NCBI GenBank assembly: GCA_027886185.1
Contig: WOAB01000833.1
Coordinates: 518,501-582,500 of the forward strand
Direction: 5' to 3'
Origin: Rheum nobile
Taxonomy: Eukaryota; Streptophyta; Magnoliopsida; Caryophyllales; Polygonaceae
DNA length: 64,000 bases
A program made the position numbers and the translations under genes. Below, piece after piece: positions 42,291 to 53,667 of the stretch (within the stretch, counting starts at the first letter, position 1; each line of letters starts with the position of its first letter). The notes beneath the pieces are model-generated. The model was not told the DNA's origin. It made no database searches and was given only the letters and a program-made list of their open reading frames with translations.

Positions 42291-42834
42291 ATTTAGTTGG
42301 AACCAAGCGTCTGTCTGACTTCCTGATTACCATTCAGGGTAAGGAGTTCGAGGCGGATTTAATTTGATTAGCCATGGCTCCATACGATAATTTCTCAGTA
42401 TGGATTAGTTGACGCATCATGGGGCGGTCATCGATTTAGTTCAAGAACTGTAACGGTGTCATCTGGGGGCCAGTGTGTATGCATATTCAAGGGTCGGAAT
42501 GACGCTGATAACGGCAGGCTCATCAAGGTGATGGCTGTGTTTAAGCTACTTTGACAAGGTTGTGTCGAGTACGTTTGCTACCTGGATCCGCCCATGAAAG
42601 ATAAACCATCAATTCTTGATAATCCTGTGGTTAGAGAAGTTCCGGATGTCTTTCCATAAGATATTCCTGGTTACCCCGAATCGTGACGTGGAGTTTGCAA
42701 TTGATCTCAAGCCGGGTACCGCGCCGATCTCAGAGGCACCGTACCGGATGGCTCCTGATGAAATGCAAGAGTTGAAGACGCAACTCGAGTATCTTCTTGA
42801 CAAAAGTTCTATAAGGCTGGGTGCAACTCTTTGA
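42291..42834 (+). pseudogene. D protease/RT remnant
   Basis: Recognisable against A: GTKRLSDFLITIQGKEFEAD, then DVEFAIDLKPGTAPISEAP and YRMAPDEMQELKTQLEYLL, with many stops and small indels. Ends at SIRLGATL, the start of RT; the rest of pol is missing. Confidence 0.8.
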
Positions 42835-43251
42835 GGAAGATTAAGTTGTAAGAGTTGTTGTGTTAAGAGGAAAGGTTTCAGTTGAAGACCGGGAGATGTT
42901 GATGATCCAGATGCATTAAAGATTCAGTAAAGAGAATTGTCTATATACATCTAAGGAATAAAGTGGTAAGCGGTATCCCATACGCTGAGTTCTTCCGAGA
43001 TTTCTTAAGGTATAAAGGATGAACTTGTGGAGTTATGTTCGGAGAGATTAAGAGCTATCTCTCATAAGTGAGTTTGTCTAATAAGCATTGAGACGGGCGA
43101 ATCATTTTCAGAATGATATCCTAAGGAATTAAGAGTAATATCTCTTGTAATCCATTTCAAGGATAAAGTGGTTAAGGATATTGGATCCAGATTAGTATTG
43201 AGGTAGGATCCTCATTGGCTTAATGCAAGTTTCGGGGTCGAAACTTCTTTT
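42835..43251 (+). other. D non-coding region before PPT
   Basis: Purine-rich sequence with no ORF or repeat recognised, except TTCGGGGTCGAAACTTC near 43230, matching the A 3' UTR. Confidence 0.5.
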
Positions 43252-43265
43252 AAGGGGGGAGGTGA
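43252..43265 (+). promoter_or_regulatory. D polypurine tract
   Basis: AAGGGGGGAGGTGA before the 3' LTR. Confidence 0.88.
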
Positions 43266-45761
43266 TGTGATACCCCGTATTTCCGTAAAGATATTCTGGA
43301 GTTTTGGGTATTTTGGAATTTTTCCCGAGCGCCGTTTAGGTACGTCAGATTAATTTCGGAGACAGAAAGACATTATGTAATGTTCTCAATCTCTGTAATA
43401 TTTTTCTCAGTGAAATAATATACAGTCGACGTACTTTGGGATTTAATACTCGTTCGTGTACGATTATTTTTATCCCGGGTTAAGCCAAGATTATCCATAA
43501 GCCAACGGATAAGGAGTGACCTGGCGGCGCCTGTCGTGGGTATGGCGGCGCCCGCCGCAAGTCAGCTCCCGGCTCCTTCGTCGAAGCTTCCTCCTCGCCA
43601 AGTGGCCTAGCAAAACGGCGACCGCCCAAAAATGGCAACCGCCGCTTCGGAAGGTCAAGGGCGGCGACCAGGGGCTGCCAGCGGCGATCGCCGCATTCGT
43701 GCAGAAGCTAGCCTCGCCAGCTACTGGCGATCGGCGATGCTTCGATCGTGGCCCTCCACGTCGCATTTGGCCATCATTGCCTTCCATGGATGTTGGGCTA
43801 TAAATAGAGATGAATTGGAGCTGGATTGGAGCACAGAAACAAGCTCAAAATCCATCAAATTGTCTCGCCGAGATTCTGAGCTCTCGCCGGAAAGTTTGAA
43901 GCCGATCGTCGGAGCTCGTTTTGGTGTCGTTCCAATTGCAAAGGAGAAGCTTTGGAGGCCCTTAGAAGCTAAGAATCCAAAGCAAGGCAAAGGCGAACCA
44001 AATCGATCGACATTGGTAAGATTTCTGTTCTCGTAAAATTTCCGATGTTCGTAGCGGCACCCGCCGCCACGAACACCGGCGACCGCCGTGAGGCTGGCGG
44101 CGCCCGCCGTAAGGCAGGTGGCGACCACCGCCCTTCAGCTGTTGCATTGTTGTGGCTTTGGCTTCTGTAGCCTTCGATCGGACGTCGTTCCTTTCGATTT
44201 CTTTCGTTCGTGCTCGTCTTTGTCGAATCTAACTTAGGGTTTCTTTATGGGTAAATTCGAAGGAATCTGTGTGCCAGATCTGTCCCTGTGTCGAGCCCGG
44301 AAACTCGTCATTAGGCTTCGTTCAAACTCTGCGGATTAAGGCAAGTGGCGGTTCGCTCTTGCTCATCGTTCCATATTTACATTAATTATCAGTTGTTTAT
44401 CTGAGTAATTAATTTGGAATGATTACTGTATTTATCTGGAATTGGTTTTATAAACTGTTTTGGAAACTGTAATAATGATATTATAATATGTTGTATATCT
44501 GTTAGAACAACGTTATTATTTATGTTCGCCTTGAGAGCATTTATGTGGATTTATCCCGAACTATTGTTGTGCTAGAACTGTTTAGTTAGCACTAGTGGTT
44601 AGGAACGCTATGTACCTTGTGGGGGTTTAGCTGTTTCTTTATAACTGGTGCTTCGTGGATTTTCCCCAGTACTTTCTCTTTGGTCATGACCATACCCTTA
44701 CTCGGGACTGGCACACTTCGCTAGTGCCAAATCTTCTAAGGTTCATCCCTTCTATATCTCTTGTGGGGAGGTCTGATATCTCTTGCGGGGAGATCCGATA
44801 TCTCTCGGGTGGAGATTTAAAGGCTTATAACGTAATGCTCGTTTTGGAATTTAATAAGATAAAGTGCCCGAGTGCACATAATTAATATACCTTTGGCGAG
44901 TAGTGTAGCTAAGTAAATAGTGCAACTAGGAAAGCTCGTCTCGGCTTTTTATCAGAGTACATTCTCTTTCCAATCTGGATTCGCTGTAAGCAGTGAGGTT
45001 GGTCGTGAACCGAAACATCTAAGTCAGCTTTTAAATCACTGATGTCTGATTCTTTAAACGTTCCAGATTTGTCATATTTCCTTAAGACTCACTTCCGTTG
45101 GAGTCTTCTTTCAGGTCGATTTCTGTGAAGATTCAGTCTTCCAGAATCTTCTCTTGTGCATACCTCTTGTTGTTATTCAGTAGAAGTATGAAGGTTGATT
45201 ATCGTTATCGGTTATTATTCGAGAAACGATGAGTCTAACCTAATACAACTACTTCGAACCTTCTGCTTTGTACCCTTGCATAGTCTATTTAGTAGACTAA
45301 CCAACTGCAATTGTTCTCTGCATGGTTGGCTGGTGTCATCCGTTCGATTCGGCACATCAGATAGAGCGAAGATATGAGGAGACTAGATTGACTATAAAGA
45401 TGACGGTTGTTTTTGGATGTTTTAATAATTATCCTTTAATCAGGTTGAGATCCTTGGGCAGTTGATCATTACGATCACAACCCTTTTTGTAATATTTCAA
45501 GAAAGACTTCCGTTGTAACTTATTTACTCTGTTATATATTTAAAAGACTTCCGATGTACTCGTTTAAACTCTATATTTGTCCTATCAGGATTGAGATGTA
45601 ATCTCGGGACTCATGTTTTATTGAATAAACATTGTGCTTTTGTATCATTGTATTTCATGATTTTTATTCAAACGGTAAAGCCTTGGGTGATCTCGATAAG
45701 GAACACTGAGGTCACTGGCGGTAATACCTTTCCAAATGGGTTAAGATTTGGGGGTGTTACA
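43266..45761 (+). repeat. D 3' LTR (2,496 bp)
   Basis: Near-identical to the 5' LTR. Palindrome clusters at 43523-43700 and 44055-44133, TATA at 43799. The small difference in number suggests a recent insertion, if both LTRs stem from one event. Confidence 0.93.
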
Positions 45762-46353
45762 GTAGGTGTCGCTGGTGGTCTTCTCAATAAATGCCCAGGT
45801 CTTTGGTGTTGGGCGGGTGTCTTCATCAACTCTATAATCTTTTCCTACCATGCAATCAAAAGGGAACCACTTTGGTGAGTAGTGGTCAAACAATGATAGT
45901 AGGGTTGCATGGCCTTCTAGGAACACATGGTGGAGCCCAGATGTAATCGTGGTGGGGGCTCTAGTGTTCTTCCTCCTCAACTGTCAATTGTAGGGCCATC
46001 ATCGTTGCCAAATAATGTGTAGGGCAATGTATCCTCCTTGACAACATGATGCGCACCTTCTCCATGGGAATTCCGGGCAGCTGGCTCTCGTAGAACCCTT
46101 TTTTTTTTTGGCCCCCCGTTTAAGGTTTTTTCGGGGGGTGACTTAGTGCAGGGAAAAGGAAGACTTACAATGGTGTGGGAAACACCTTCTTCAATTCGCA
46201 TAGGGTCTCCTCCTTACAGGTTAGTCGGAAACAAAGAAAAATAAAAACAAACTAAAGAAAAATGTAAAAACAAAGAAAGAAAAACATACCTCGGGTAGCC
46301 TCCCGAGCAGCGCCTTAGTTATTGTCATGGCTTGACAACCTACTCAATTCTCC
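45762..46353 (-). other. G 3' untranslated module (proximal part)
   Basis: Minus-strand homologue of the E/B module: stem TGTCAA with TTGGCA (plus-strand halves 46038-46043 and 46006-46011, one G-U pair), hairpin CCCCCCG…CGGGGGG at 46112-46138 with the invariant loop, and the gaggctacccgag block with donor-like GTATGT near 46288. The distal part was lost where D is inserted. Confidence 0.7.
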
Positions 46354-48170
46354 TCAACTTGGGTTGCTTACAACAACCAAACTCCTAGGGCCTGGATCAG
46401 GAGGATGCCTCTTTGTGTGCTCCATGTTGAGCTTTTCCCCCCTGCTTGTGCACTTCGTGATGGGTGGACCATTGTGCATAACCATGAAAGCACTTGCCAT
46501 TTTCAAAAATGGTCTACCTAGCATCGCAGGGGCTACATGTTTATCCTGCCCCGTATCCAGCATATAAAAATCCGCCATTTATATCAAGGCCCCCTTCTTG
46601 TGCTTCCCCTTTGGTTTCTTTTTGATCTTACCCAGTGCCTTTAAAAGTTTTGTGTAGCATGGGGCGTTGTTTGCTAAATGGGCCAAAGGGATGGTTGCCT
46701 TGCAGCTACTGTAGGTGTCGAAGAGATCCTTGTCGTCGATTATCATCCTCTCCTTTAGTGCCTCCGGAAAGGGGGCAGGGGGCTTTTCAGAACCAAGAGG
46801 AGGAAAAATTGGACGAACAAGGGAGTCCTCTTCGTCGTCATGCTCAAGATCTGGGCTTTCACCGCGGGGCGGTAATCTCACTGCGGGGCGGTGTTCTTGA
46901 CCGCGGGGCGGTGGTGTTAAATCAGGACAATTGAGAGTCTCTGCCGGGTCGCGGTGGTGTCGCCGCGGGGCGGTAGAACTTGCTCATCTTCAATTTCAGC
47001 TATGTCATCCTTTTCAGCAGTAGGAGCGACTTGCAATTCCTTGCCGCTTCGGAGGGTCACAACATTTACACTTTCATGCGCGACCCTTTTGTCCAACCTA
47101 GTGACCACATCTGTTAACTGACCCACTCTCTCTGCCATGCACTTGATGCTTGCCTCAGTTGTTTGCACATGAGTTGTGAAGTGCATTGTTAAGGCCATGA
47201 GCAAGTCGTTAGTTGAAGGGGAATTACTAGCTTGGGGAGCAACTGGTAGCTCATAAAAGTGAGGTCGTGGTGTTGGTTGTTGTAGCTGCTGTTGATTATA
47301 TCGAGGTCTAATAGGTCTGTAACCTCCAGCAGCGTATACTTCAGCAGTAGTGGCATCCTGAAGTTGGGGACACGCATTGGTGTTGTGAAATGAATCAACG
47401 CAAATTCCACAAGCATTGTGATGTTGAGGTGCTTCTTGTTTACCCATCTTCGCAATAATGTCTTTCAATGAAGCAATTTCTTGCAATAAATGTGCATCAT
47501 TGGAGTTAACAGCATTAACTCCTCTGGTCTTTGGGGCTTCATCAAAATCCCTTGTGCTCTCAGCCATATCATGAAGTCTAATCATGGCTGCATCAGGGGT
47601 CATATTCAAGATACTACCACCACAAGTAGCATCTATGATTCTTCTTTCATCATCCAACAGCCCATTGTAGACATAGAGCACTAGAGCTTTCTTGTCAAAA
47701 CCATGGAACGGGCAACTAGAAGAAAGTCGTTTGAACCGCTCACAATAGTCATAAAGGGTCTCCTCCTCTCCTTGTTCAATACTGGCAATTGCCCTTTTCA
47801 AGGCATTCGCCATCTTGGTTGGGAAATATTGTGCGAGGAAGGCCTTATGTAGCTTAGCCAATGAATCTATGCTTCCGCCAGGCAGATGATAATACCAGTC
47901 CTCAACATCGTCCTTAAGAGTGAACCCGAAGGCTCTCATTTTAATCTGATCTTCAGTGACATTGGCTGGTTTAATGCTCATAATGACGTTGTGGAATTTA
48001 CCCAAGTGAACAATGGGATCCTCCCCACTTCGTCCATGATATCTCGGGAGCACCCGTATCACTCTTGTTCTGAGTTCAAATGTCACACCATTTGCAAGGG
48101 GTGGAATGATTACAGCCAATGGCTACTGTATCAGATCTGGCGTAGTCAACTGTCGGAGTGTCTGAGCCAT
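46354..48170 (-). pseudogene. G gag with deleted retropepsin
   Basis: ATG at 48170 on the minus strand: MAQTLRQLTTPDLIQ, TAG, then PLAVIIPPLANGVTFELR. The capsid is complete over about 330 codons (RYHGRSGEDPIVHLGKFHN, VEDWYYHLPGGSIDSLAKL, FLAQYFPTKMANALKRAIA, RFKRLSSSCPFHGFDKKAL). Gag linker: CGICVDSFHNTNACPQL (half knuckle), coiled-coil-like SIKCMAERVGQLTDVVTRL. The palindrome-rich linker (46858-46985) ends the first frame at 46917; it resumes at about 46881 and runs to 46579. Protease is reduced to MADFYMLDTGQDKHVAPAM and LGRPFLKM: the segment with the catalytic Asp is missing, exactly as in B. Gag is the best-preserved capsid among the Athila-like elements here. Confidence 0.85.
46858..46985 (-). 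repeat. G linker GC-palindrome array
   Basis: Units CACCGCGGGGCGGT, CACTGCGGGGCGGTG, ACCGCGGGGCGGTGG and CGCCGCGGGGCGG (plus strand), 19-21 bp apart within the first group; the CCC-centred variant of B, C and G. Confidence 0.8.
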
Positions 48171-48284
48171 TCGTACCTGTCTCTGTATCAACTTCAACAA
48201 GTAGTGAATCAGTAGCAAAGGTGCAGACCGTAAGATAGATCCATACCGCAGTCAATCACAAAAACACACAACAAAACAGAAAAC

Positions 48285-48303
48285 TTCCCCGGCAACGGCG
48301 CCA
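48285..48303 (-). promoter_or_regulatory. G PBS (tRNA-Asp type)
   Basis: Minus strand TGGCGCCGTTGCCGGGGAA next to the LTR. Confidence 0.88.
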
Positions 48304-48307
48304 AATT

Positions 48308-49640
48308 TGACGTGGCCGAAATATGCAATGCAAATATCGTTGAATGGCTTAGTCAAAGTAAATGTCCTAACAGACCTACTAAATGGATGTATAGTAAGCA
48401 AGTAAGGGTCGAACCCACAGGGAAGATCTGATGAAGTATGCAATTATGATTGACAAGTAACAAGGAAGGGGGGTTTTAGTTATCAAGGAGAATAAAGCAA
48501 ACAAGTTTGATTGAGTTGAGAATATGATTGGGGAAAAGAGTTCCACTAGAACGAGATCCACAATACATAGATATAATTTGATCACTGAAATCTATTCAAT
48601 CCAAGTTCTTTCACTATTCTTATGGTTGTTCCCACCCTGATCTTAAGTACTACCAATTCTCACAGTTGTTGATAGACTTATCACAATATCAACGGAAGAA
48701 AACCTTACCACTAACAAAGCAATAGCAATGCACACAAGGATATAGGATACATGCAAATAGAAGAAAACCTTACTATTTAACATGCAAATGATTCTCACTC
48801 ACGATTGTGCACTCGTATTCCACTATATGCAACAATCGTGTATGCTACTAGATATGCACTCGTATTCCACTATATGCAAACCCTAGCAATTGATAAATAT
48901 TATTCAACCTAGTTGATCAGGCTATGAAGAATAACAATAAATCAGTATTCAATATAACCAAGAGAATCAAACCAACACATATAAGAATAAGAACAAGGAA
49001 TATAAATCTCACAAACACATCAACTGTATTGCTTCAAACGTCTAGTAGAACAAAGGGAAATTAGTGCTCCATCAAAGGTGAATGACACCCTAATTGAAAA
49101 GTAAACTGCGATGATAAAGTGTCTGCCTCTGGGGCATGACTGCCCACTCAAGACCTAGAAAGAAGTCTTAAATAGGCTTAGGAAATAAGTTAACCTAATG
49201 GAAATAACAAAGGAAATAAAATAATAAAAATAAGAAAGTCTGAAATGCAATAAAGGAAATAAAATCTTCTGCTGGCCGCGAGGCGTGACTTGCCCACCGC
49301 GGGGCGGTGAGATCCACCACGGGGTGTCAGTCTTCTAGTTGCCTTCTCTGAGATCCACCGCCGGGTTGCGGTAATCTCACCGCGGGGCGTCAAGTTACAC
49401 CGCGGGGCGGTGAGTTCCACCGCGGGGCGGCGGTGCCTTTTTCAGCTTCTGCGACACTTTAGTAGAAATGCCATAACGTTTGATTTCCAACTCTGATTGC
49501 GCTCATATTTTGAGAACTTGCAGTAGACTTCAAGATATAACTCCTCGAATTGGAATCACTTCATTTGGACATCTGAGTAGAGAGAACGAACCATTTGAAT
49601 TCAGCACATTGTTCTTCTACTTTTCAATACACTTCAAACC
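48308..49640 (-). repeat. G 5' LTR (1,333 bp, start truncated)
   Basis: Left edge TGACGTGGCC by the PBS. Right edge stops in CACTTCAAACCTC, about 60 bp short of the LTR start expected from B. Palindromes at 49275-49440, several exactly 20 bp apart. Confidence 0.85.
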
Positions 49641-50925
49641 TCCACGGCAGTACAATCCGGTCTATGAGCATAGCCCGCCAGTATCCAATCCAAGTTCCTC
49701 CAGGTCAATTGAAGATATTCTCCATGCTTTGAATAAACAATTCAGCACTAGTGTTCAAACTAGGGAGTCAAGCATCAAGAACTTGGAAAAACAGATGGAG
49801 CAAATGGTTCAAGCAGTAAGCAAAACAGAGACCATGATGAAACTGATTTCGCACCCAATAGTACACCAGGAGGAGAATGTCTTTTCAATGACCATACGGA
49901 GTACTAAAGAACTGCTTGTCGCCCCCTTAGCTGAAAGGGAACAACAAATTTGTGAGACGGGAGCAGAATACAGCGAGATGTCTGTAGAGGAGGACCCGAG
50001 ACCGCGGGAGGTGTACCTCGACCGCGATCCACCCACGTTGGAGGTGGGCCTTCCAGACGATATTATGGACCGCGAGGTGCTTTCTGAAGAAGAGTATTTT
50101 TTGGGACTGGAGGAATTCAGCGACCAAGAGGAAGAGGGCCGTGACTGCGGAAAAGACCCAAGTGTTGTAACCCTCCGAAGTGGCAAGAAACTACAAATCG
50201 CTCCTACTGCTGGAAAGGACGACAAAGCTGAAATTGAAGATGGGCGCATCTTACCGCCCCGCGGTGCTTCCGACCGCGACCCGGCGCAAACTTTCAGTTT
50301 TCCTGAATTGCCACCGCCGCCCCGCGGCCAAGTACACCACCCCTGCGGTGACGATCGACCTGAGGACTCTGACTTGTCGCGCCGCCCCGCGGTGAGACTA
50401 TCGCCCCGCGGTGAAAGTCCAGAGCTGGATATTGATCATGAAGAAGAAGCAGACCCCTTTGTTCGTCCAAATTTTCCCCCTCTTGGTTCTGAAAAGCTCC
50501 CTGTCCCTTTTCCGGAGGCACTAAAGGAGAGGATGATAATCGACGACAAGGATCTCTTCGACACCTCCAGTAGCTGCAAGGCAACCATTCCTTTGGTCCA
50601 TTTAGCAAACAGCGCCCCATGCTACAAAGAACTTTTAAGGGCGCTAGGTAAGATCAAAAAGAAACCAAAGGGGAAGCACAAGAAGGAGGCCTTGATACAA
50701 ATGGCGAATTTTTATATACTGGATACGGGGCAGGACATACATGTAGCCCCTGAGATGCTGGGTAGACTATTTCTGAAAATGACAAGTGCGTTCATGGATA
50801 TGCACAACGGTCCACCCACCACGAAGTACAAGAGACTGGGGGCAATGATCAACATGGAGCACCCAACGAGGCACCCCCCTGATCCAGGCCCCAAGAGTTT
50901 GGTTGTTGTGAGCAACCCAAGTTGA
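49641..50925 (+). pseudogene. B gag C-terminus and deleted retropepsin
   Basis: The open frame enters from the inverted G LTR without a break, so its apparent start at 49480 is chimeric. The real B part begins RQYNPVYEHSPPVSNPSSS. Then SIKNLEKQMEQMVQAVSKT, an acidic insert (about 49970-50150) absent from E, VVTLRSGKKLQIAPTAGKD, the palindrome linker (50254-50412), PPLGSEKLPVPFPEALKER, and MANFYILDTGQDIHVAPEM. The protease segment carrying the catalytic aspartate is missing, as in G, although the frame stays open to 50925. Such a protein could not cut gag. Confidence 0.8.
50254..50412 (+). repeat. B linker GC-palindrome array
   Basis: Units ACCGCCCCGCGGTG, GACCGCGACCCGGCG, GCCGCCCCGCGG, CCGCCCCGCGGTGAG and TCGCCCCGCGGTG; the CCC-centred variant of the B LTR. 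Confidence 0.8.
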
Positions 50926-52300
50926 GAATGAGCAGGATGTCAAGCCATGACAATAACTAAGGCGCTATCCGGGAGGCAACCCGAGGTATGTTTTTCTTTT
51001 CTTGTTTTTCTTTCTTTGTTTTTGCATTTTCTTTAGTGTGTTTTTGCTTTGTTTTTGTTCTTGTTTTTTGTTTCCGACTAACCTGCAGGGAAGAAACCCA
51101 TGCCTATTGAAGAAGGTGTTTTCCACACCAATGTAAGTCTTCCTTCCCTGCACTAAGTCACTCCCCGAAAAAACCTTAAACGGGGAACAAAAAAAAAAAA
51201 ATTGTGTGGTACCGAAGGCCAGCTGTCCAGAGTTCCCCATGGAGAAGGTGTGTATCATGTTGTCAAGTAGGATACATTGCGCTACACATTATTTGACAAT
51301 GATGATGGCCCTACAATTGACAGCTGAGGAGAAGGAACACTAGAGCCCCACCACGATTACCTCTAGGCTCCACCATGTGTTCCTAGAAGGCCGTGCAACC
51401 CTACTATCATTGTTTTACCACTACTCACCAAAGTGGTTCCCTTTTGATTGCACGGTAGGAGAAGATTATAGAGTTGATGAAGACACCCGCCCAACACCAA
51501 AGACCTGGGCATTTATTGAGAAGACCGCCAGCGACACCTACAGTGTCCAAGCATCTTGGCGACGTTTGTGAGTTATTTTTTGCTTTTCCCTGTGCTTTAT
51601 TCTTCTGTCTTTCATTAAATTGAGGACAATGCAATGTTTAAGCATGGGGGAGAGTTCTATACTTGATACGTTGTTGAGGAGAAAAATTAAAAAATTAAAA
51701 AAGCCAAAAATTGAAAAAAGACATACATTAGAAATCCTGGGATAGGTCGAAAACCTGAAAGGGCGGCCTAGGTAATAAGCAGGTGGCTTGGACCAGCATT
51801 AGACTGGGGTAATAATTGGTCAAGAGTGATATGAGCATACTGTGAGCCCATCTATTGAAAAATTAAATGAGTGGCTTGGTGAAAACCCGAAAGGGCGCCT
51901 TGGCAAAATGAGTGAAAAGAAGAAGAGTGATTTTTAGGATTCCTCATTTTTCCTGGCATGGTGACATAAGAATAGGAGATATAAGGAGGATTCGGGTAGG
52001 TCACTTTGGGAGGTATAAGAAGATAGATGGGAGATAGGATTAGATTTTTATTCACTCTATGGTGTTTGAGATAAGCTTGGGGGAAGTACTCTGCTTTCCT
52101 TTTGACTTGATTGTGTGGGGTGTTGAGATTTATTGATTTGATGTTGTAGTCTATTGTGCTGGGCTTATTTTCTATGGCTGCCTGGAGTTTATTGTTGGGT
52201 ATGACTCTTGGAGATTGAGTTTTCTATGCTTCCTGAAACCTTGGGGATTGAATTGGAGGAGTAGGTTTACTTTAGCTTACTCGAGGACGAGCAAGGTTTA
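50926..52300 (+). other. B 3' untranslated module
   Basis: Predicted intron 50986-51088; micro-ORF remnant at 51101; hairpin CCCCG…CGGGG 51162-51186; stem TGTCAA 51261-51266 with TTGACA 51293-51298; CCACT/AGTGG near 51418; CCTGAAAGGG 51754-51763 and CCCGAAAGGG near 51888; internal PPT-like gcatgggggag near 51643. No ORF. Confidence 0.7.
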
Positions 52301-52313
52301 AGCATGGGGGATT
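52301..52313 (+). promoter_or_regulatory. B polypurine tract
   Basis: GCATGGGGGATT before TGATCGGTGC. Confidence 0.82.
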
Positions 52314-53662
52314 TGATCGGTGCTATTTTGTAGTGCATATCTGGGGGTTATTACCAGGTTTGAGGCGCCATTTGGATGGATTTAGAGCACAATCGTGGAT
52401 TATGGAGTTAGAGTGGAGAAGTGAAGAAATCATGGGATTTATAGAGTAGAAGAACAATGTGCTGAATTCAAATGGTTCGTTCTCTCTACTCAGATGTCCA
52501 AATGAAGTGATTCCAATTCTAAGAGTTAGATCTTGAACTTTACTGCAAGTCCTCAAAATATGAGCGCAATCCGAGTTGGGAATAAAAAATTATAGCATTT
52601 TTACGAAAGTATCGCAGAAGCTGAAGAAGACACCGTCTGACGCCCCGCGCCAGAAGCCACCGCGACCCGGCGGTGGAACTCGCCGCCCCGCGGTGGACTT
52701 GTTAACGCCTCACGGCCAGCGAGATGTTATTTCCTATTTTGTGTTTCCGGACTTCCTATTTTTATTATCTTATTTCCTTTAGTATTATTTCTAGGTTTAG
52801 CTTATTTTCCCTAGCCTATTTAAGATCTTTTCCAAGTCTTGAGTAGAGACACTTTTATCATCGTAGTTTTTCTCAATTAAGGTTTCATTTGCATCTCAAT
52901 GGAGCACTAATTTCCCCTTGTTCTACTAGACGTTTGAAGCAATACAGTTGATTCGTTTGTGAGATTTCTATTCCTTGTTCTTATTCTTATATGTGTTGGT
53001 TTAATTCTCTTGGTTATATTGAGTATTGATTTATTGTTATTCTCCATAGCCTGGCCAACTAGGTTGAGTAATATTTATCAATTGCTAGGATTGCATATAG
53101 TGGAATACGAGTGCATATCTAGTAGCATACATGATTAAACATATAGTGGAATACGAGTGTTTAATTGTGAGTGAGAATTATTTGCATGTTGAGTAGTAAG
53201 GTTTTCTTCTATTCGCATGTATCCTATATCCTTGCATGCATTGCTATTGCTTTATTAGTGGTAAGGTTTTCTTCCATTGATACTGTAGTAAGTACTATCA
53301 ACAACTTTCTGAATTGGTAGTTAATAACGATCAGGGTGGGAACAACCATAAGAATAGTAAAAGAACTTGGATTTATAAGATTTCAGTGATCGACTTATAT
53401 CTCTGTATTGTGGATCTCGTTCTAGTGGAACTACTTTCCCCAATCATATTCTCAAATCAACCAAAGTTGTTTACTTTACTGTGTTTGATAATCAAAACCC
53501 CCCTTGTTACTTTGCATGCTTATAAACACATAGATTGATTACTTCCTCCCTGTGGGTTCGACCCTTGCTTGCTTGCTATACATCTGTTTAGTAGGTTTGT
53601 TAGGACTTTTACTTTTATTAGGCTATTCAACGATATTTGCATTGCATATTTTAGCCACGTTA
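52314..53662 (+). repeat. B 3' LTR (1,349 bp)
   Basis: Complete; ends GCCACGTTA. Palindromes near 52655-52695, TATA-like CTATTTAAG near 52818, T-arm-like GGGTTCGACCC near 53554. Confidence 0.9.
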
Positions 53663-53667
53663 GCCTC
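53663..53667. repeat. Target-site duplication of B, right (GCCTC)
   Basis: Exact copy of 35300-35304. Confidence 0.88.

Larger units (their letters stand above)
38572..45761 (+). mobile_element. Element D: pol-deleted Tekay-like retrotransposon
   Basis: LTRs of 2,498 and 2,496 bp, very similar, bounding 2.2 kb. PBS and PPT are present; inside are an acidic ORF0, a SINE-like insert and a decayed protease/RT fragment. Most of gag, RT, RNase H and integrase are gone. Flanks are catat on the left and gtagg on the right: no target duplication, and the flanks come from different parts of G. Confidence 0.9.
45762..49640 (-). mobile_element. Element G: inverted, truncated Athila-like element
   Basis: Minus strand: 5' LTR 49640-48308 (start truncated), PBS, gag, linker, deleted protease, 3' module; continues at 38571-37966 beyond D. 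It closely resembles B. Both outer ends are truncated and no target duplication is seen. Confidence 0.85.
35305..53662 (+). mobile_element. Element B: Athila-like composite holding C, G and D
   Basis: Starts TGATCGGTGC at 35305; the 3' LTR ends CCACGTTA at 53662 (CA mutated to TA); GCCTC flanks both sides, so the outer ends are one integration into F gag. Inside, the 5' LTR is cut at 36367 by another LTR (C). A short gag start follows, then inverted G containing D, and from 49641 the B gag C-terminus, 3' module, PPT and 3' LTR. Confidence 0.85.

Noticed and set aside
49480..49640. N-terminal 50 codons of the frame ending at 50925
   Set aside because: This part is antisense LTR of G fused by chance to B gag; not a native protein start.
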